From Burkholderia catarinensis (lineage in GTDB: Bacteria; Pseudomonadota; Gammaproteobacteria; Burkholderiales; Burkholderiaceae): a stretch of DNA of 64,000 nucleotides. The stretch lies in assembly GCF_001883705.2 (NCBI RefSeq), contig NZ_MDEQ02000006.1, positions 327,517-391,516 on the forward strand, read 5' to 3'. The translations under genes were made by a program, and so were the position numbers. Under the pieces are notes generated by a model. It had not been told where the DNA came from. It was given only the letters and a program-made list of their open reading frames with translations, and ran no database searches. Positions 1-10,049 of this stretch are shown here, piece by piece. Each line of letters opens with the position of its first letter. Within the stretch, counting starts at the first letter, position 1.

Positions 1-258
1 CCCATGCTGAATCGCGACGTACACGCAGCTCAGATAGAGAAACTGCGACAGGAAGCCGATCACCGCGTGATAGCGGAGTTTTTCCAGCGTCAGGCGCCCG
101 AGCTGCCGGTTGAGGACGATCGCCAGACAGAGCGTGACGAGCAGGAAGCGCCAGAACAGCAGGTTGAACGCGCCGGCCGTCTCCGCGCCGAGCTTGGCGC
201 CGATGAAGCCGGAACTCCACGACAACACAAAAACGAACTGGAGCAGGAATAGCTGCAT
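1..258 (-). CDS. EamA/DMT-family transporter, N-terminal part (runs off window)
   Basis: The first 86 codons of an inner-membrane drug/metabolite transporter; the remainder lies beyond the left edge. The translation begins MQLFLLQFVFVLSWSSGFIG, the hydrophobic first helix with the WSSGF signature typical of EamA proteins. A second hydrophobic stretch (LLFWRFLLVTLCLAIVL) and a third (VIGFLSQFLYLSCVYVAI) follow at the usual spacing. The ATG at 258 lies 13 bases after the stop of the upstream oxygenase gene, so the two are almost certainly cotranscribed. EamA proteins commonly export amino acids and small metabolites. Its place at the end of a methyltransferase-oxygenase operon suggests export of the product (inference). 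I see no alternative start that would fit the helix better. Confidence 0.85.
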   Translation of the reverse strand, partial: MQLFLLQFVFVLSWSSGFIGAKLGAETAGAFNLLFWRFLLVTLCLAIVLNRQLGRLTLEKLRYHAVIGFLSQFLYLSCVYVAIQHG

Positions 259-271
259 GGGGCGACGGCTC

Positions 272-1258
272 TCAGAAGGTGGCCGGGGACAGGCGCTGGT
301 CGTTCAGATCCTCGGGCCGGATCGGTTCGAGCCCCAGGCGACGGTACTGCAGTTCGGCGTCGTCCTTGAGGGCGCGCTGCAGCGCCAGCCAGTTGACGAT
401 GGTGCGCGGAATGCCGTCGTCCGACGCGAGATGCCAGAACCCGTTGTCGTCCTCGCGCGTGGTCGGGCAATGAAACGACAGCACCAGCGACATGCGGCGC
501 CCGGCCTCGACCGGTTCGACGCCATGGAACAGCTTGCTGCCGTAGATGAGCAGCGCGTCGCCCGCGTTGTCCAGATTCGCGGTCTTCACGTGCCGGCGCG
601 CCCGATCGTGGCGGTCGAACGTCTCCGTGGTCGATTCGTAGAACAGAAAGTTGCCGCCCTCGTAGTCGGCGCGATCCGACAGCACGATGTTCAGCACGAA
701 ACTGGTGCCGTCGGTGTGCCACATGCCCAGCTGTTCCTTGCCGTCGCGCTGGTTCGTCGGATAGTAGTAGTTGAACTGCGAGCGCGCATTGACCATCGGA
801 TACGGGATCAACGGCACACCGGCGAGACGCGACACCCGCAGCAGGAACGCGCGATCGCGCATCATGTCGTCGATGAAGCGCGAGCGATTCGTCACGGCAC
901 GCACCCGCTTCGAGATGATCCAGTTGCTGCTCGACGCGCTGCGCTCCAGCGCGCGGCCGATCTCGCGCAATGCGTCGACCGCTTCGTCGGAAAACAATCC
1001 GCGCAGATGACACACTGCGTTCAACGAATCCGAGCGCGTGCCGCGCATCGGCACATCGCGATAGCCGAGATCGTCGAGGTTGCGGCGGTATCGCACCTCG
1101 TAGCCGTCGCGCAGGCAGGCGCTCGTCCAGCGCATCGGTTCCGTCGACGCGTCCAGCGCGCCTCCGACGTTCACGCCGCCGGACAGCGACGTCTGCAGCG
1201 CAAGCCTGACCCGATCGAACCCTCGCGCAAACACCGGCAATGCATTTCCCTTGTTCAT
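272..1258 (-). CDS. 2-oxoglutarate/Fe(II)-dependent oxygenase (prolyl-4-hydroxylase-like)
   Basis: A 328-residue soluble protein with a double-stranded beta-helix oxygenase core. The iron triad is visible: H181-T-D183 in MWHTDGTSF, and the distal H245 in KLFHGVEPV. The arginine expected to hold the 2-oxoglutarate carboxylate follows at R254/R255 (AGRRMSLVL). The preceding NARSQFNYYYP segment also fits this family. Enzymes of this type hydroxylate amino acids, peptides or small metabolites; the substrate cannot be read here. The ATG at 1258 was chosen because the frame upstream lies antisense to the methyltransferase gene. The gene sits 29 bases after the methyltransferase and 13 bases before an exporter, which suggests a three-step operon: methylate, oxidise, export. 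Confidence 0.85.
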   Translation of the reverse strand: MNKGNALPVFARGFDRVRLALQTSLSGGVNVGGALDASTEPMRWTSACLRDGYEVRYRRNLDDLGYRDVPMRGTRSDSLNAVCHLRGLFSDEAVDALREIGRALERSASSSNWIISKRVRAVTNRSRFIDDMMRDRAFLLRVSRLAGVPLIPYPMVNARSQFNYYYPTNQRDGKEQLGMWHTDGTSFVLNIVLSDRADYEGGNFLFYESTTETFDRHDRARRHVKTANLDNAGDALLIYGSKLFHGVEPVEAGRRMSLVLSFHCPTTREDDNGFWHLASDDGIPRTIVNWLALQRALKDDAELQYRRLGLEPIRPEDLNDQRLSPATF

Positions 1259-1287
1259 CGCGCGCCTCGCTGTCGTCGATTCGCCAC

Positions 1288-2268
1288 TCAGCCCTTGAAC
1301 TGCGCAATCTGGTACACGACGCTGCCGTCCCCGCTGCGCACCTCGTCGATCACGCGGCAATTGCCGTGGTTCAGGCGGACGTGGCGGAATTGCTCCGGCG
1401 TGTATTTCAGGCAGACGTTGGTGATCAGATGCCCGTCGGCCCCCGCTTTCGATACCGGTTGCAGCGTGACCGCGACATGAAACTGGTCGCCGAGCAGATT
1501 GAGCCGGACGATCGAAACATGATGCTCGCCGAGCGGCTCGAAGCCCTGCTGCCGGCTGACGATTTCGGAGAACCGCACCATGTTCTCGTTCTGGTAGAAG
1601 TTGTAGATGGGCTCTTCGCGCCCCTCCACGAGCAGCTGCATCTCCGATACGACATAGGTCGACTTGCCGCCGAGATTGCGAATGAGCCGGCCGATCGTCA
1701 CGGGCAACTCGTTGCCCTCCTGGAACCCGAGCATCGTGATGAACGTGATGTCCTGGCCCAGGTCGATATGGTTCCACTGCACGTTCCGGTAATCGTCGGC
1801 GATGTAGTTGAAACAGCCGGGCGTTTTCAGGAACGGCATGATCGCGTGCCGCATCGCGTCTTCCGACGACTCGTTGATGTCGACGGCCGTGTAACGCAGA
1901 TGGTCCGGGCCGCCGTTGCGGACGGCCTTCATCAGTTCGGTCGTCTTGACCGGCTCCGGCCCGAGCTCGATGTAGTGGACATGGCGGCCGCGCGACAAGG
2001 TCGCGAGCCGCTCGCTCAACGCGCCGATCGCTTCGCGCAGCGAACCGTTGCCGTCGCGGTCCGCGCACAGTGCCGGGCTCCGCACGCCCAGCTCGTTCAG
2101 GTTTCGCATCAGCGAAAAGACTTCGCGCCCTGCTTCGCGTCGCCGCGCGCCATCGTCAGCCCGATTCAGCGTCGAATACTTTTCGTGATTCTCGACCGTC
2201 CATACCGACTCCGCCTTCAGCTTCCTGTCCCGCACCAATGCATCTACGACAAAATCATTGATCGACAT
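1288..2268 (-). CDS. EgtD-like (histidine-specific methyltransferase family) SAM-dependent methyltransferase
   Basis: A 326-residue protein resembling the Methyltransf_33 group, whose best known member EgtD trimethylates the alpha-amine of histidine. The SAM-binding motif is YIELGPEP (residues 99-106) followed by YTAVDINES with the acidic D130. Substrate assignment is not possible: the EgtD histidine-binding residues cannot be aligned confidently by eye. The open frame continues upstream to a GTG at 2379, but that would leave only 20 bases to the divergent LysR gene. ATG 2268 has a good ribosome site (CCGGGGA nine bases upstream) and begins MSINDFVVDALV, so I prefer it. First gene of an operon with an oxygenase and an EamA exporter, and probably controlled by the divergent LysR regulator. 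Confidence 0.75.
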   Translation of the reverse strand: MSINDFVVDALVRDRKLKAESVWTVENHEKYSTLNRADDGARRREAGREVFSLMRNLNELGVRSPALCADRDGNGSLREAIGALSERLATLSRGRHVHYIELGPEPVKTTELMKAVRNGGPDHLRYTAVDINESSEDAMRHAIMPFLKTPGCFNYIADDYRNVQWNHIDLGQDITFITMLGFQEGNELPVTIGRLIRNLGGKSTYVVSEMQLLVEGREEPIYNFYQNENMVRFSEIVSRQQGFEPLGEHHVSIVRLNLLGDQFHVAVTLQPVSKAGADGHLITNVCLKYTPEQFRHVRLNHGNCRVIDEVRSGDGSVVYQIAQFKG

Positions 2269-2372
2269 GAATCGTTCCCCGGATGCGTGCACGCCCAACC
2301 GGCTGCCTGCCGTTGTCTGCCTGTTGACCCGAGAATAGGGATGCCCAATAATTCCGTCAATCGACATTACCT

Positions 2373-2385
2373 GAATCACTGATTC
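2373..2385. promoter_or_regulatory. Candidate LysR operator (GAATC-ACT-GATTC palindrome)
   Basis: A perfect 5-base inverted repeat with a 3-base centre in the divergent promoter region between the methyltransferase gene and the LysR gene, 15 bases upstream of the LysR start. LysR proteins usually bind such interrupted palindromes in the shared intergenic region. The assignment rests only on symmetry and position. Confidence 0.35.
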
Positions 2386-2399
2386 GGAAAATCCAAATC

Positions 2400-3251
2400 A
2401 TGCCGCGCACCCTGGACGTCGACCTGCTGCGTACCTTCCACGCCGTTGCGAAGCTCGGCCGCTTCAAGGATGCAGCGGCCCATGTGAATCGCAGCCCGTC
2501 GTCGGTCACCGCGCAGATTCAGAAGCTGGAAGAGATGGTCGAGCAGCGCCTGTTTACGCGAAACAACCAGGCCGTCGAACTCACGCAGTTCGGCCACAAG
2601 CTGCTGAGCGACACCACCGAGTTTCTGTTGAGCCACGACCGGCTCGTCGAATCGCTGTCCCCGCAAATGCTGACCGGCAAGTTGCGGCTCGGCATCCCCG
2701 ATTCCTACGCGGCGCACTTCATGGCGGAATTCCTGCCGCGCTTCGCTGCCGACCGGCCGTTGCTCGAACTGACGGTCGAAGCGCGCTCCAGCGAAGAACT
2801 GCAGCTGCTGTTCTCCCGCGGCCAACTCGACATCACGATCGCCGTGGTGCCGAAAGCGCCGCCGCACGCGGAGCTGCTCAGCAAGACCCATCCGGTGTGG
2901 GTCGCCGCGCGGACCTTCAAGTTCAATCCCGATGCGCCGCTGCCGATCGCGGTGCAGCTGCAGGGCTGCCCGTACCGCGACACCGCGCTGAACGCGCTGA
3001 AAAAAGCGAAGATCGCGCACCGGATGCTGCTCGAAAGCGCCAGCTCGCCGGCGGTCGAAGCCTGTATCGCGAACGGTCTCGCGGTCGGCCTCATCGAGCA
3101 CGATCGCGTGTCCGGCAACCTGACGAGCCACGTCGCCGGGATCGTGCTGCCCGATCTGCCGCCGCACCTGATCACCATCCTGACGGACGACAGCAATCGC
3201 GCCGCGCTGCATCTGCGCGACGTACTGAAAAGCACGTTCAGGATCGGATAG
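2400..3251 (+). CDS. LysR-family transcriptional regulator
   Basis: A 283-residue regulator. The N-terminal winged helix-turn-helix spans about residues 5-65 (DLLRTFHAVAKLGRFKDAAA, then SPSSVTAQIQKLEEMV). It is followed by a LysR effector-binding domain beginning near residue 95 (GKLRLGIPDSYA). It is transcribed away from the methyltransferase/oxygenase/exporter operon, the standard arrangement for a LysR protein controlling its neighbour and itself. The effector is unknown. The start codon has no strong Shine-Dalgarno, but the helix-turn-helix begins at the expected distance from it. The gene is followed at once by a GC-rich hairpin that should end transcription. Confidence 0.9.
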   Translation: MPRTLDVDLLRTFHAVAKLGRFKDAAAHVNRSPSSVTAQIQKLEEMVEQRLFTRNNQAVELTQFGHKLLSDTTEFLLSHDRLVESLSPQMLTGKLRLGIPDSYAAHFMAEFLPRFAADRPLLELTVEARSSEELQLLFSRGQLDITIAVVPKAPPHAELLSKTHPVWVAARTFKFNPDAPLPIAVQLQGCPYRDTALNALKKAKIAHRMLLESASSPAVEACIANGLAVGLIEHDRVSGNLTSHVAGIVLPDLPPHLITILTDDSNRAALHLRDVLKSTFRIG

Positions 3252-3257
3252 GGAAGA

Positions 3258-3278
3258 CAAGGCCGGGAACCGGCCTTG
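3258..3278 (+). terminator. Hairpin after the LysR gene
   Basis: A 9-base-pair stem CAAGGCCGG / CCGGCCTTG with a 3-base loop, starting seven bases after the LysR stop. There is no T run, so termination may be weak or bidirectional. Confidence 0.6.
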
Positions 3279-3305
3279 CATGCGAAACGAACGAGCAAGC
3301 AAAAC

Positions 3306-3332
3306 GCCGCCGGCCCGTTGCAGGCCGGCGGC
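3306..3332 (-). terminator. Terminator of the liv operon
   Basis: A 10-base-pair stem GCCGCCGGCC / GGCCGGCGGC with a 7-base loop. On the minus strand it is followed by GTTTT, which makes it an intrinsic terminator just after livF. It sits tail to tail with the LysR hairpin. Confidence 0.75.
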
Positions 3333-3340
3333 ATCCGGCA

Positions 3341-4041
<701 letters not shown>

Positions 4042-4042
<1 letters not shown>

Positions 4043-4815
4043 CACTCTTCCCCCAGATACGCCTTGATCACGCGCGGGTCGTTGCGGACCGCTTCCGGCG
4101 TGCCGATCACGATCGGCCGGCCGTGCTCCATCACGAGGATGCGGTCCGACACGCCCATCACGAGGCTCATGTCGTGCTCGATCAGCAGCACCGACACGCC
4201 GAACTCGCGGCGCAGCTTGTCGATCAGGTGCTGCAATTCGATCTTTTCCTGCGGGTTGAGGCCGGCCGCCGGCTCGTCGAGCATCAGCAGACGCGGCTCG
4301 GTGATCATGCAGCGCGCGATCTCGAGACGCCGCTGGTGCCCGTACGACAGCGTGCCGGCCGGCCGGTTGGCGACCGACGTCAGCCCCATCCGGTCGAGCC
4401 ACACGGCCGCGCGTTCGAGCGCTTCCTTCTCGGCGCGACGATAGGCGGGCGTCGAGAACAGGCCCGGCAGCAGCCCGGCCTTCACCTTGCGATGCTGCGC
4501 AACGAGCAGGTTCTCGACGACGGTCAGCGACTTGAACAGGCGGATGTTCTGGAACGTCCGCACGAGGCCCTTCAACGCGATCTTGTGGCTCGGCAGCCCG
4601 GCGATCGCGTGGCCGTCGAGCACGACGTCGCCGCCGGTCGGCTTGTAGAAGCCGCCGACGCAGTTGAACACCGTGGTCTTGCCCGCGCCGTTCGGCCCGA
4701 TGATCGCGAACACCTCGTCGCGGCGCACGTCGAAATCGATGCCGTCCACCGCGAGCAACCCGCCGAAGCGCATCTGCAGCCCGGCGACCTTCAACAGTTC
4801 TGCATTCGCACTCAT
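4042..4815 (-). CDS. livG: Branched-chain amino acid ABC transporter ATPase LivG
   Basis: A 257-residue ATPase partner of LivF. Visible motifs are Walker [10 protein letters not shown], the LivG-type insert with [21 protein letters not shown], signature [13 protein letters not shown], Walker [14 protein letters not shown] and the switch [12 protein letters not shown]. The start overlaps the end of livM by four bases (ATGA) and its stop overlaps the livF start, so the three genes are tightly coupled. LivG and LivF form the heterodimeric motor that drives the LivH/LivM channel. Confidence 0.95.
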
Positions 4816-6083
4816 TGGGGCAGCTCCACGTGGGGACGGCTCGCGGGCAGCAGGCCCTGCGGACGCCACATCATCATCAACACCATCACCAGACCGAAGA
4901 TCAGCATCCGGTACTCGGCGAAGCCGCGCGCGACTTCCGGCAGCACGGTCAGCAGGATCGCCGCGAGAATCACGCCGAGCTGCGAGCCCATCCCGCCGAG
5001 CACGACGATCGCGAGGATCAGCGCCGATTCGATGAAGGTGAACGATTCGGGATTCACGAGGCCCTGGCGCGCCGCGAAGAACGCGCCGCCGATGCCCGCG
5101 AACGCCGCGCCGAGCGTGAACGCCGACAGCTTGATGCGCGTCGGGTTGAGACCCAGCGAACGGCATGCGATCTCGTCGTCGCGCAGCGCTTCCCACGCAC
5201 GGCCCATCGGCATGCGGATCAGGCGGCTCGTCACGAACAGCGTGAAGCCCACCAGCAGCAGCGCGATCAGGTACAGGAAGATCACCATGTGCTCGCCGCT
5301 GTATTCCAGCCCGATCAGTTCATGGAAGGTCTTCGCGCCTTCGACGCTCGCCGAGCGCGCCATCTCGAAGCCGAACACCGTCGGCTTCGGGATGCTCGAA
5401 ATGCCGTCCGGGCCGCCGGTGAGGCTCGTCAGGTTGTTCGCGAGCAGGCGGATGATTTCGCCGAAGCCGAGCGTGACGATCGCGAGATAGTCGCCGCGCA
5501 GGCGCAGCACCGGGAAGCCGAGCAGGAAGCCGAACGTCGCCGCGGCGATCGCCGCGATCGGCAGGCACTCCCAGAACGACAGCCCGAAATACTGGTTGAG
5601 CATCGCGTACGTATAGCCGCCGACCGCATAGAACCCGACATAGCCGAGATCGAGCAGCCCTGCGAAACCGACCACGATGTTCAGCCCGAGGCCGAGGATC
5701 ACGTAGATCAGCGCGAGCGTCGCGACGTCCACTGCCCCGCGCGAACCGAAGAACGGCCACACGAGCCCGACCGCGAGCAGCACCCAGATGATCACGCGCT
5801 GCTGCTGCGCGCCCATCGCGGGCGCCGCCGGCAGCTTCACCGCCGCTTTCGCGCGCATGAGCCACGGCTTGAACAACTGGAACAGGAACACGGCCGCGAC
5901 CGCGATCCACACCGGCCGCCAGTGCGGCGTCAGCACCACCTGATAGCCGTCGAGCTTCAGTTGCAGCCCGAGCACCGGAATCGTGAGGATCGCCGTCAGG
6001 AACGCGGCGGCCACGGCATTCTTCAGCGCCTGGCCGATCGAAGCGTCGGCGGCCGGGCGGCGAATGGAAATGACTTGACTCAT
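4812..6083 (-). CDS. livM: Branched-chain amino acid ABC transporter permease LivM
   Basis: A 423-residue polytopic inner-membrane permease. After two or three N-terminal hydrophobic segments comes the conserved permease core [20 protein letters not shown], then [14 protein letters not shown] and the coupling loop [20 protein letters not shown]. The C-terminus ends in [13 protein letters not shown], typical of LivM. The longer N-terminal section matches proteobacterial LivM rather than shorter homologues. ATG 6083 is preceded by a purine-rich site and lies 11 bases after livH. Forms the channel with LivH. Confidence 0.95.
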   Translation of the reverse strand: MSQVISIRRPAADASIGQALKNAVAAAFLTAILTIPVLGLQLKLDGYQVVLTPHWRPVWIAVAAVFLFQLFKPWLMRAKAAVKLPAAPAMGAQQQRVIIWVLLAVGLVWPFFGSRGAVDVATLALIYVILGLGLNIVVGFAGLLDLGYVGFYAVGGYTYAMLNQYFGLSFWECLPIAAIAAATFGFLLGFPVLRLRGDYLAIVTLGFGEIIRLLANNLTSLTGGPDGISSIPKPTVFGFEMARSASVEGAKTFHELIGLEYSGEHMVIFLYLIALLLVGFTLFVTSRLIRMPMGRAWEALRDDEIACRSLGLNPTRIKLSAFTLGAAFAGIGGAFFAARQGLVNPESFTFIESALILAIVVLGGMGSQLGVILAAILLTVLPEVARGFAEYRMLIFGLVMVLMMMWRPQGLLPASRPHVELPQ

Positions 6084-6094
6084 CTGCGTCTCCC

Positions 6095-7021
<927 letters not shown>

Positions 7022-7146
7022 GTGCGGGAAGCTCCCGTTGGCGCTGGGTCGCATGCCGTCGCCGGATCACGGCGTTCGGCCGCGCGCAACGCACGGTGTC
7101 GTCTCGGGCCGCCCGTTGGCCGTGAACAGCCAAATGCGCACGCGCC

Positions 7147-7165
7147 CTGCCCGGGTGACGGGCAG
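7147..7165 (-). promoter_or_regulatory. Stem-loop between livK and livH
   Basis: A 7-base-pair stem CTGCCCG / CGGGCAG with a 5-base loop, extended outward by matching GCGCAC / GTGCGC blocks. It lacks a T run. Such intercistronic hairpins after binding-protein genes stabilise the upstream message or attenuate the downstream one. That role is inferred from position. Confidence 0.55.
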
Positions 7166-7193
7166 AGCGGGTGCGCGGGGCGGGTACTCCGTA

Positions 7194-8312
7194 TTACTTG
7201 GCGGCGGTCTTCGTCGCGTCCTTGTGCCACGTGTAGACGACGAACTTGAACGCCTTCAGGTCGCCCTGTGCGTCATACGCGACCTTGCCGATCGGCGTGT
7301 CGAACGTCGTCTTGTGCATGTACGCGGCGACCTTCGTCGGGTCGGTCGTCTTGGCCCCTGCGATCGAGTCGGCGATGATCTTCACCGCTGCGTACGACGG
7401 CATCTGGAACGCGCCGTTCGGGTCGCGCTTCTTGTCCGCGAACGCTTTCACCAGCGCCGCGTTGGCCGGGTCGGCCGAGAAGTCGGCCGGCAGCGTGACC
7501 AGCATGCCTTCCGAGGCCGGGCCGGCGATCGCCGTCACGTCCTTGTTGCCCACGCCTTCAGGCCCCATGAACGCTGCCTTCACGCCCTGCTCGCGCGCCT
7601 GGCGCAGCAGCAGGCCCATTTCCGGGTGGTAGCCGCCGAAGTAGACGAAATCGACGCCCTGCGACTTCAGCTTCGTGATGATCGCCGAGTAGTCCGAATC
7701 GCCGGCGTTGATGCCTTCGAACAGCACGACCGGGATCTTCGCGGCTTCGAGGTCCTTCTTCACCGACGACGCGATGCCCTGGCCGTACGACTGCTTGTCG
7801 TGCAGGATCGCGACCTTCTTCGGCTTCACGTTGTTGATGATGTAGTGCGCGGCGGCCGGGCCTTGCTGGTCGTCACGGCCGATCGTGCGGAAGATGAAGT
7901 GGCGCTTCTTGCCTTCGGTCAGCTGCGGCGCGGTGGCCGACGGCGTGACCATCACGATGCCTTCGTTCTCGTAGATGTCGGAGGCGGGAATCGTCGAACC
8001 CGAGCACACGTGGCCGATCACGTACTTGATCTTCTGGCTGACGATCTTGTTGGCGACGGCGACGGCCTGCTTCGGCTCGCATGCGTCGTCCATCATCACC
8101 ACTTCGAACTTGTTGCCGCCCGCACCGCCGGCTGCGTTGATCTGCTCGATCGCGGTCAGCGCGCCGGCCTTCACCATGTCGCCATACTGGGCGACCGAGC
8201 CGCTCATCGGACCAGCGATGGCGATCTTCACGGTTTCCGCTTGCGCGGCGGCGGCGCCGGCGGCGAACAGCACGGCGGCGACGGAAATGGACGTAAGACG
8301 GGACAGCGTCAT
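7194..8312 (-). CDS. livK: Branched-chain amino acid periplasmic binding protein LivK
   Basis: A 372-residue periplasmic receptor. It has a clear signal peptide (MTLSRLTSISVAAVLFAAG, with likely cleavage after AQA near residue 25). The mature chain is typical of the Leu/Ile/Val-binding family: VKIAIAGPMSGSVAQYGDM, GGAGGNKFEVVMMDDACEPKQ, VIGHVCSGSTIPASD, and VTPSATAPQLTEG. The two cysteines C (DDACEP) and C (GHVCSG) fit the conserved disulfide. ATG 8312 has a good GAGGAG ribosome site. It is the first gene of the operon, read from a strong promoter about 280 bases upstream. Confidence 0.95.
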   Translation of the reverse strand: MTLSRLTSISVAAVLFAAGAAAAQAETVKIAIAGPMSGSVAQYGDMVKAGALTAIEQINAAGGAGGNKFEVVMMDDACEPKQAVAVANKIVSQKIKYVIGHVCSGSTIPASDIYENEGIVMVTPSATAPQLTEGKKRHFIFRTIGRDDQQGPAAAHYIINNVKPKKVAILHDKQSYGQGIASSVKKDLEAAKIPVVLFEGINAGDSDYSAIITKLKSQGVDFVYFGGYHPEMGLLLRQAREQGVKAAFMGPEGVGNKDVTAIAGPASEGMLVTLPADFSADPANAALVKAFADKKRDPNGAFQMPSYAAVKIIADSIAGAKTTDPTKVAAYMHKTTFDTPIGKVAYDAQGDLKAFKFVVYTWHKDATKTAAK

Positions 8313-8595
8313 CAGGAGCTCCTCGATGTTGTTAGTCATACGGGCAAAGGCGGCATGACTTGCGCAATCGAACAGCACCCGGGGCGAGGACATGGGACAC
8401 GCCCGAGACACATAGAAGACGGAACTCCGGCGGAATGTTGCGTAGCGGGGCCCGGCTCTTGCAGTCCCCGAAGGGGACGTCTGGTTCGGAAAGACATCGT
8501 GATGCGTCTTGCATTGCGCAAGCGTTTCGCCTGCCCCGCTTGCCAAATCGCTGGTTCGGAGGGATGGTCCGACAGCCGTTGGCAAGGCAGTCGAA

Positions 8596-8626
8596 ATTAT
8601 ATGAGCGTTTTTAAATCGTCTGTCAA
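8596..8626 (-). promoter_or_regulatory. Consensus sigma-70 promoter of the liv operon
   Basis: On the minus strand a perfect -35 TTGACA (8621-8626) and a perfect -10 TATAAT (8596-8601) are separated by 19 bases, two more than the optimum. The start would be near 8588, which leaves a 5-prime leader of about 275 bases before livK. The leader contains a GUCCCC-UUCG-type hairpin at 8463-8477. I saw no leucine-rich leader peptide. Confidence 0.7.
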
Positions 8627-9121
8627 AAATGCCGAGGGACCGAGGGAAAACACGTAGGTTTTTCGGGGTAGGTGGTGGCGACGGGGGCGCAACCTGGTGG
8701 GGGTGGGAACGTTTGCTGCGGGTGCTATTTGGTTGCTATGGGGTGGGTCGATTTGGTTGGTTGCCTTGCTGTGTATGGCGCTCGTGGATCGTCGATTGCC
8801 TGCGGCAGGCTTTTGGTCTGCTACGGGGTCCGATCGTTGAAAATCAATCGACTGATGATTGCACGGACCGGCACCAACACGGGGCGCTCGTGCAAGGTGC
8901 ACGATCTTTCTGTTTACACACAAAACTAAACATTTGGAAGCTAGTTGTTATTTTCATGAAATAATACGAATTCGCTTCTGCAATCCAGCCAGCCTTCCTG
9001 CAAGTCGCCCCCGCCGCGCCTCGCAGTCGCCTCAGGGCCGCTTCGACGCCCGTCCGTCGCCCAGCCGCCAGCCAGTGATCTGCCGTTTTTCTCAATGCAT
9101 ATCACCTGCTTCGGAACGCTG
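8627..9121. other. Intergenic region without a supported gene
   Basis: The stretch between the liv promoter and the secreted-protein gene. It is relatively GT-rich between about 8640 and 8830 and AT-rich around 8925-8975, which is the likely promoter area for the next gene. Open frames here lack ribosome sites and show tryptophan/cysteine-rich translations unlike real proteins. No RNA gene was recognised. Confidence 0.5.
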
Positions 9122-9742
9122 ATGAATCACCCCTTCCGCTTTTCTTCCGCCGCCGCGATTGCGTGTGCGGTTTCTGTTTCTGCTGCCGATGCTTCGGGTC
9201 GCGATTCGCTAACCGATCGGTCGGCTGGCGCCAATGTGTTTCGCTCGGAGCGGCGTGCTGCTGCTCGGGATGATGGGCATGCGGCGCGCATGGGCCACCG
9301 TCGCTCGCAGTACGTTGCGCCCGCTGAACGCAGTCCGTTCGATACGCCTGATACGCGGCCGTTGCGGGTGTCGGGCGATACGCTCGCGCCGCAGCCTTCA
9401 TCTGAACACGAATCCGATTGGGTATTGCCCGCGAACCGCGTCGCGCTCGGCGCGGGTGGCAGCGACAGTCTTGGTCGCGCGTTGCCCGGATATGAGCAGC
9501 GCGAGCAGAACTGGAATGAATACCTGCGGGCTAACGGCTCGCGGCCGGCGGGAAGTGGCGGCTCGTATGCGCCGACGCGGCCGTACGATGCCGCGCGCGG
9601 TCCGCATGGCACGCCGAATCCGTTTGATCCGTCCGTGCCGCAGCCGGAGACGCGCACGTTCTATGACAACGGCGCGGGTACGCATTGCACGGCCACCGGT
9701 GGTGCGGGGACGTCACGGTCGTCTTGCAATATCGCCTGGTGA
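9122..9742 (+). CDS. Small secreted hypothetical protein
   Basis: A 206-residue protein I do not recognise. It starts with a signal-peptide-like sequence (MNHPFRFSSAAAIACAVSVSA, possible cleavage after ADA near residue 24). The mature part is hydrophilic and low in complexity, rich in Gly, Pro, Ser and Arg. It has two cysteines near the end (HCTATGG and SSCNIAW) that could form a disulfide. I chose ATG 9122 rather than the in-frame ATG at 9095, because the signal peptide begins there. It lies alone between the liv operon and the AT-rich segment, and a strong hairpin follows the stop. It may be an envelope or extracellular protein; no function is assigned. Confidence 0.6.
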   Translation: MNHPFRFSSAAAIACAVSVSAADASGRDSLTDRSAGANVFRSERRAAARDDGHAARMGHRRSQYVAPAERSPFDTPDTRPLRVSGDTLAPQPSSEHESDWVLPANRVALGAGGSDSLGRALPGYEQREQNWNEYLRANGSRPAGSGGSYAPTRPYDAARGPHGTPNPFDPSVPQPETRTFYDNGAGTHCTATGGAGTSRSSCNIAW

Positions 9743-9778
9743 TGCACTGGGGCGGCCGGCAACGGCTGCCCTACCCGG

Positions 9779-9804
9779 CGCGCTGCGCGACTTCGCGCAG
9801 CGCG
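9779..9804 (+). terminator. Strong hairpin after the secreted-protein gene
   Basis: A perfect 11-base-pair stem CGCGCTGCGCG / CGCGCAGCGCG with a 4-base loop, 36 bases after the stop codon. There is no T run. It probably acts as a Rho-assisted or bidirectional terminator between this gene and the convergent symE. Confidence 0.55.
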
Positions 9805-9827
9805 GCCGCATCCCGCGGCGTTGCCTC

Positions 9828-10049
9828 TTACAACTGCGTGATGATCAGCCTGCCCGGCTCAATGATGATCTGCGCCTTTCGGCCCGGAACAAAACACGCA
9901 TCGTTGACCAGCCACATTCCACCGATCTTCATGTACGGATAAAACGTCTCCGGCCTGGGTTCCATTGTTTTCGGACTCCCCCAGGATTCCTGGATCGTTA
10001 CGAAACGTTCCGTCTTCGGTGGACGTGCTTTATGATTCGGCTTAGCCAT
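9828..10049 (-). CDS. symE: SymE-family toxin
   Basis: A 73-residue protein of the SymE family, related to AbrB-fold proteins. In E. coli SymE is an SOS-induced RNA-cleaving or nucleoid-condensing toxin held down by the antisense RNA SymR. The family pattern is in the second half: YPYMKIGGMWLVNDACFVPG followed by a hydrophobic IIIEPGRLIITQL end, matching the G-x-WL...F-x-G...GRLII pattern. An AGGAG site lies six bases before ATG 10049. No LexA box (CTGT-N8-ACAG) is visible upstream, unlike E. coli symE. SymE genes often occur alone in accessory regions and next to Rhs loci; no Rhs gene is seen here. The antisense RNA was not identified. Confidence 0.8.
   Translation of the reverse strand: MAKPNHKARPPKTERFVTIQESWGSPKTMEPRPETFYPYMKIGGMWLVNDACFVPGRKAQIIIEPGRLIITQL

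Noticed and set aside
90..1307. Long open frames on both strands across most genes, including arginine- and alanine-rich ones of several hundred codons
   Set aside because: They lie antisense or out of frame to genes with clear motifs and have the Arg/Ala/Gly-rich composition expected of GC-rich shadow frames. The same holds throughout the window.
8629..8964. A 111-codon plus-strand open frame upstream of the secreted-protein gene
   Set aside because: No ribosome site, cysteine/tryptophan-rich nonsense composition, and no similarity to anything I know.
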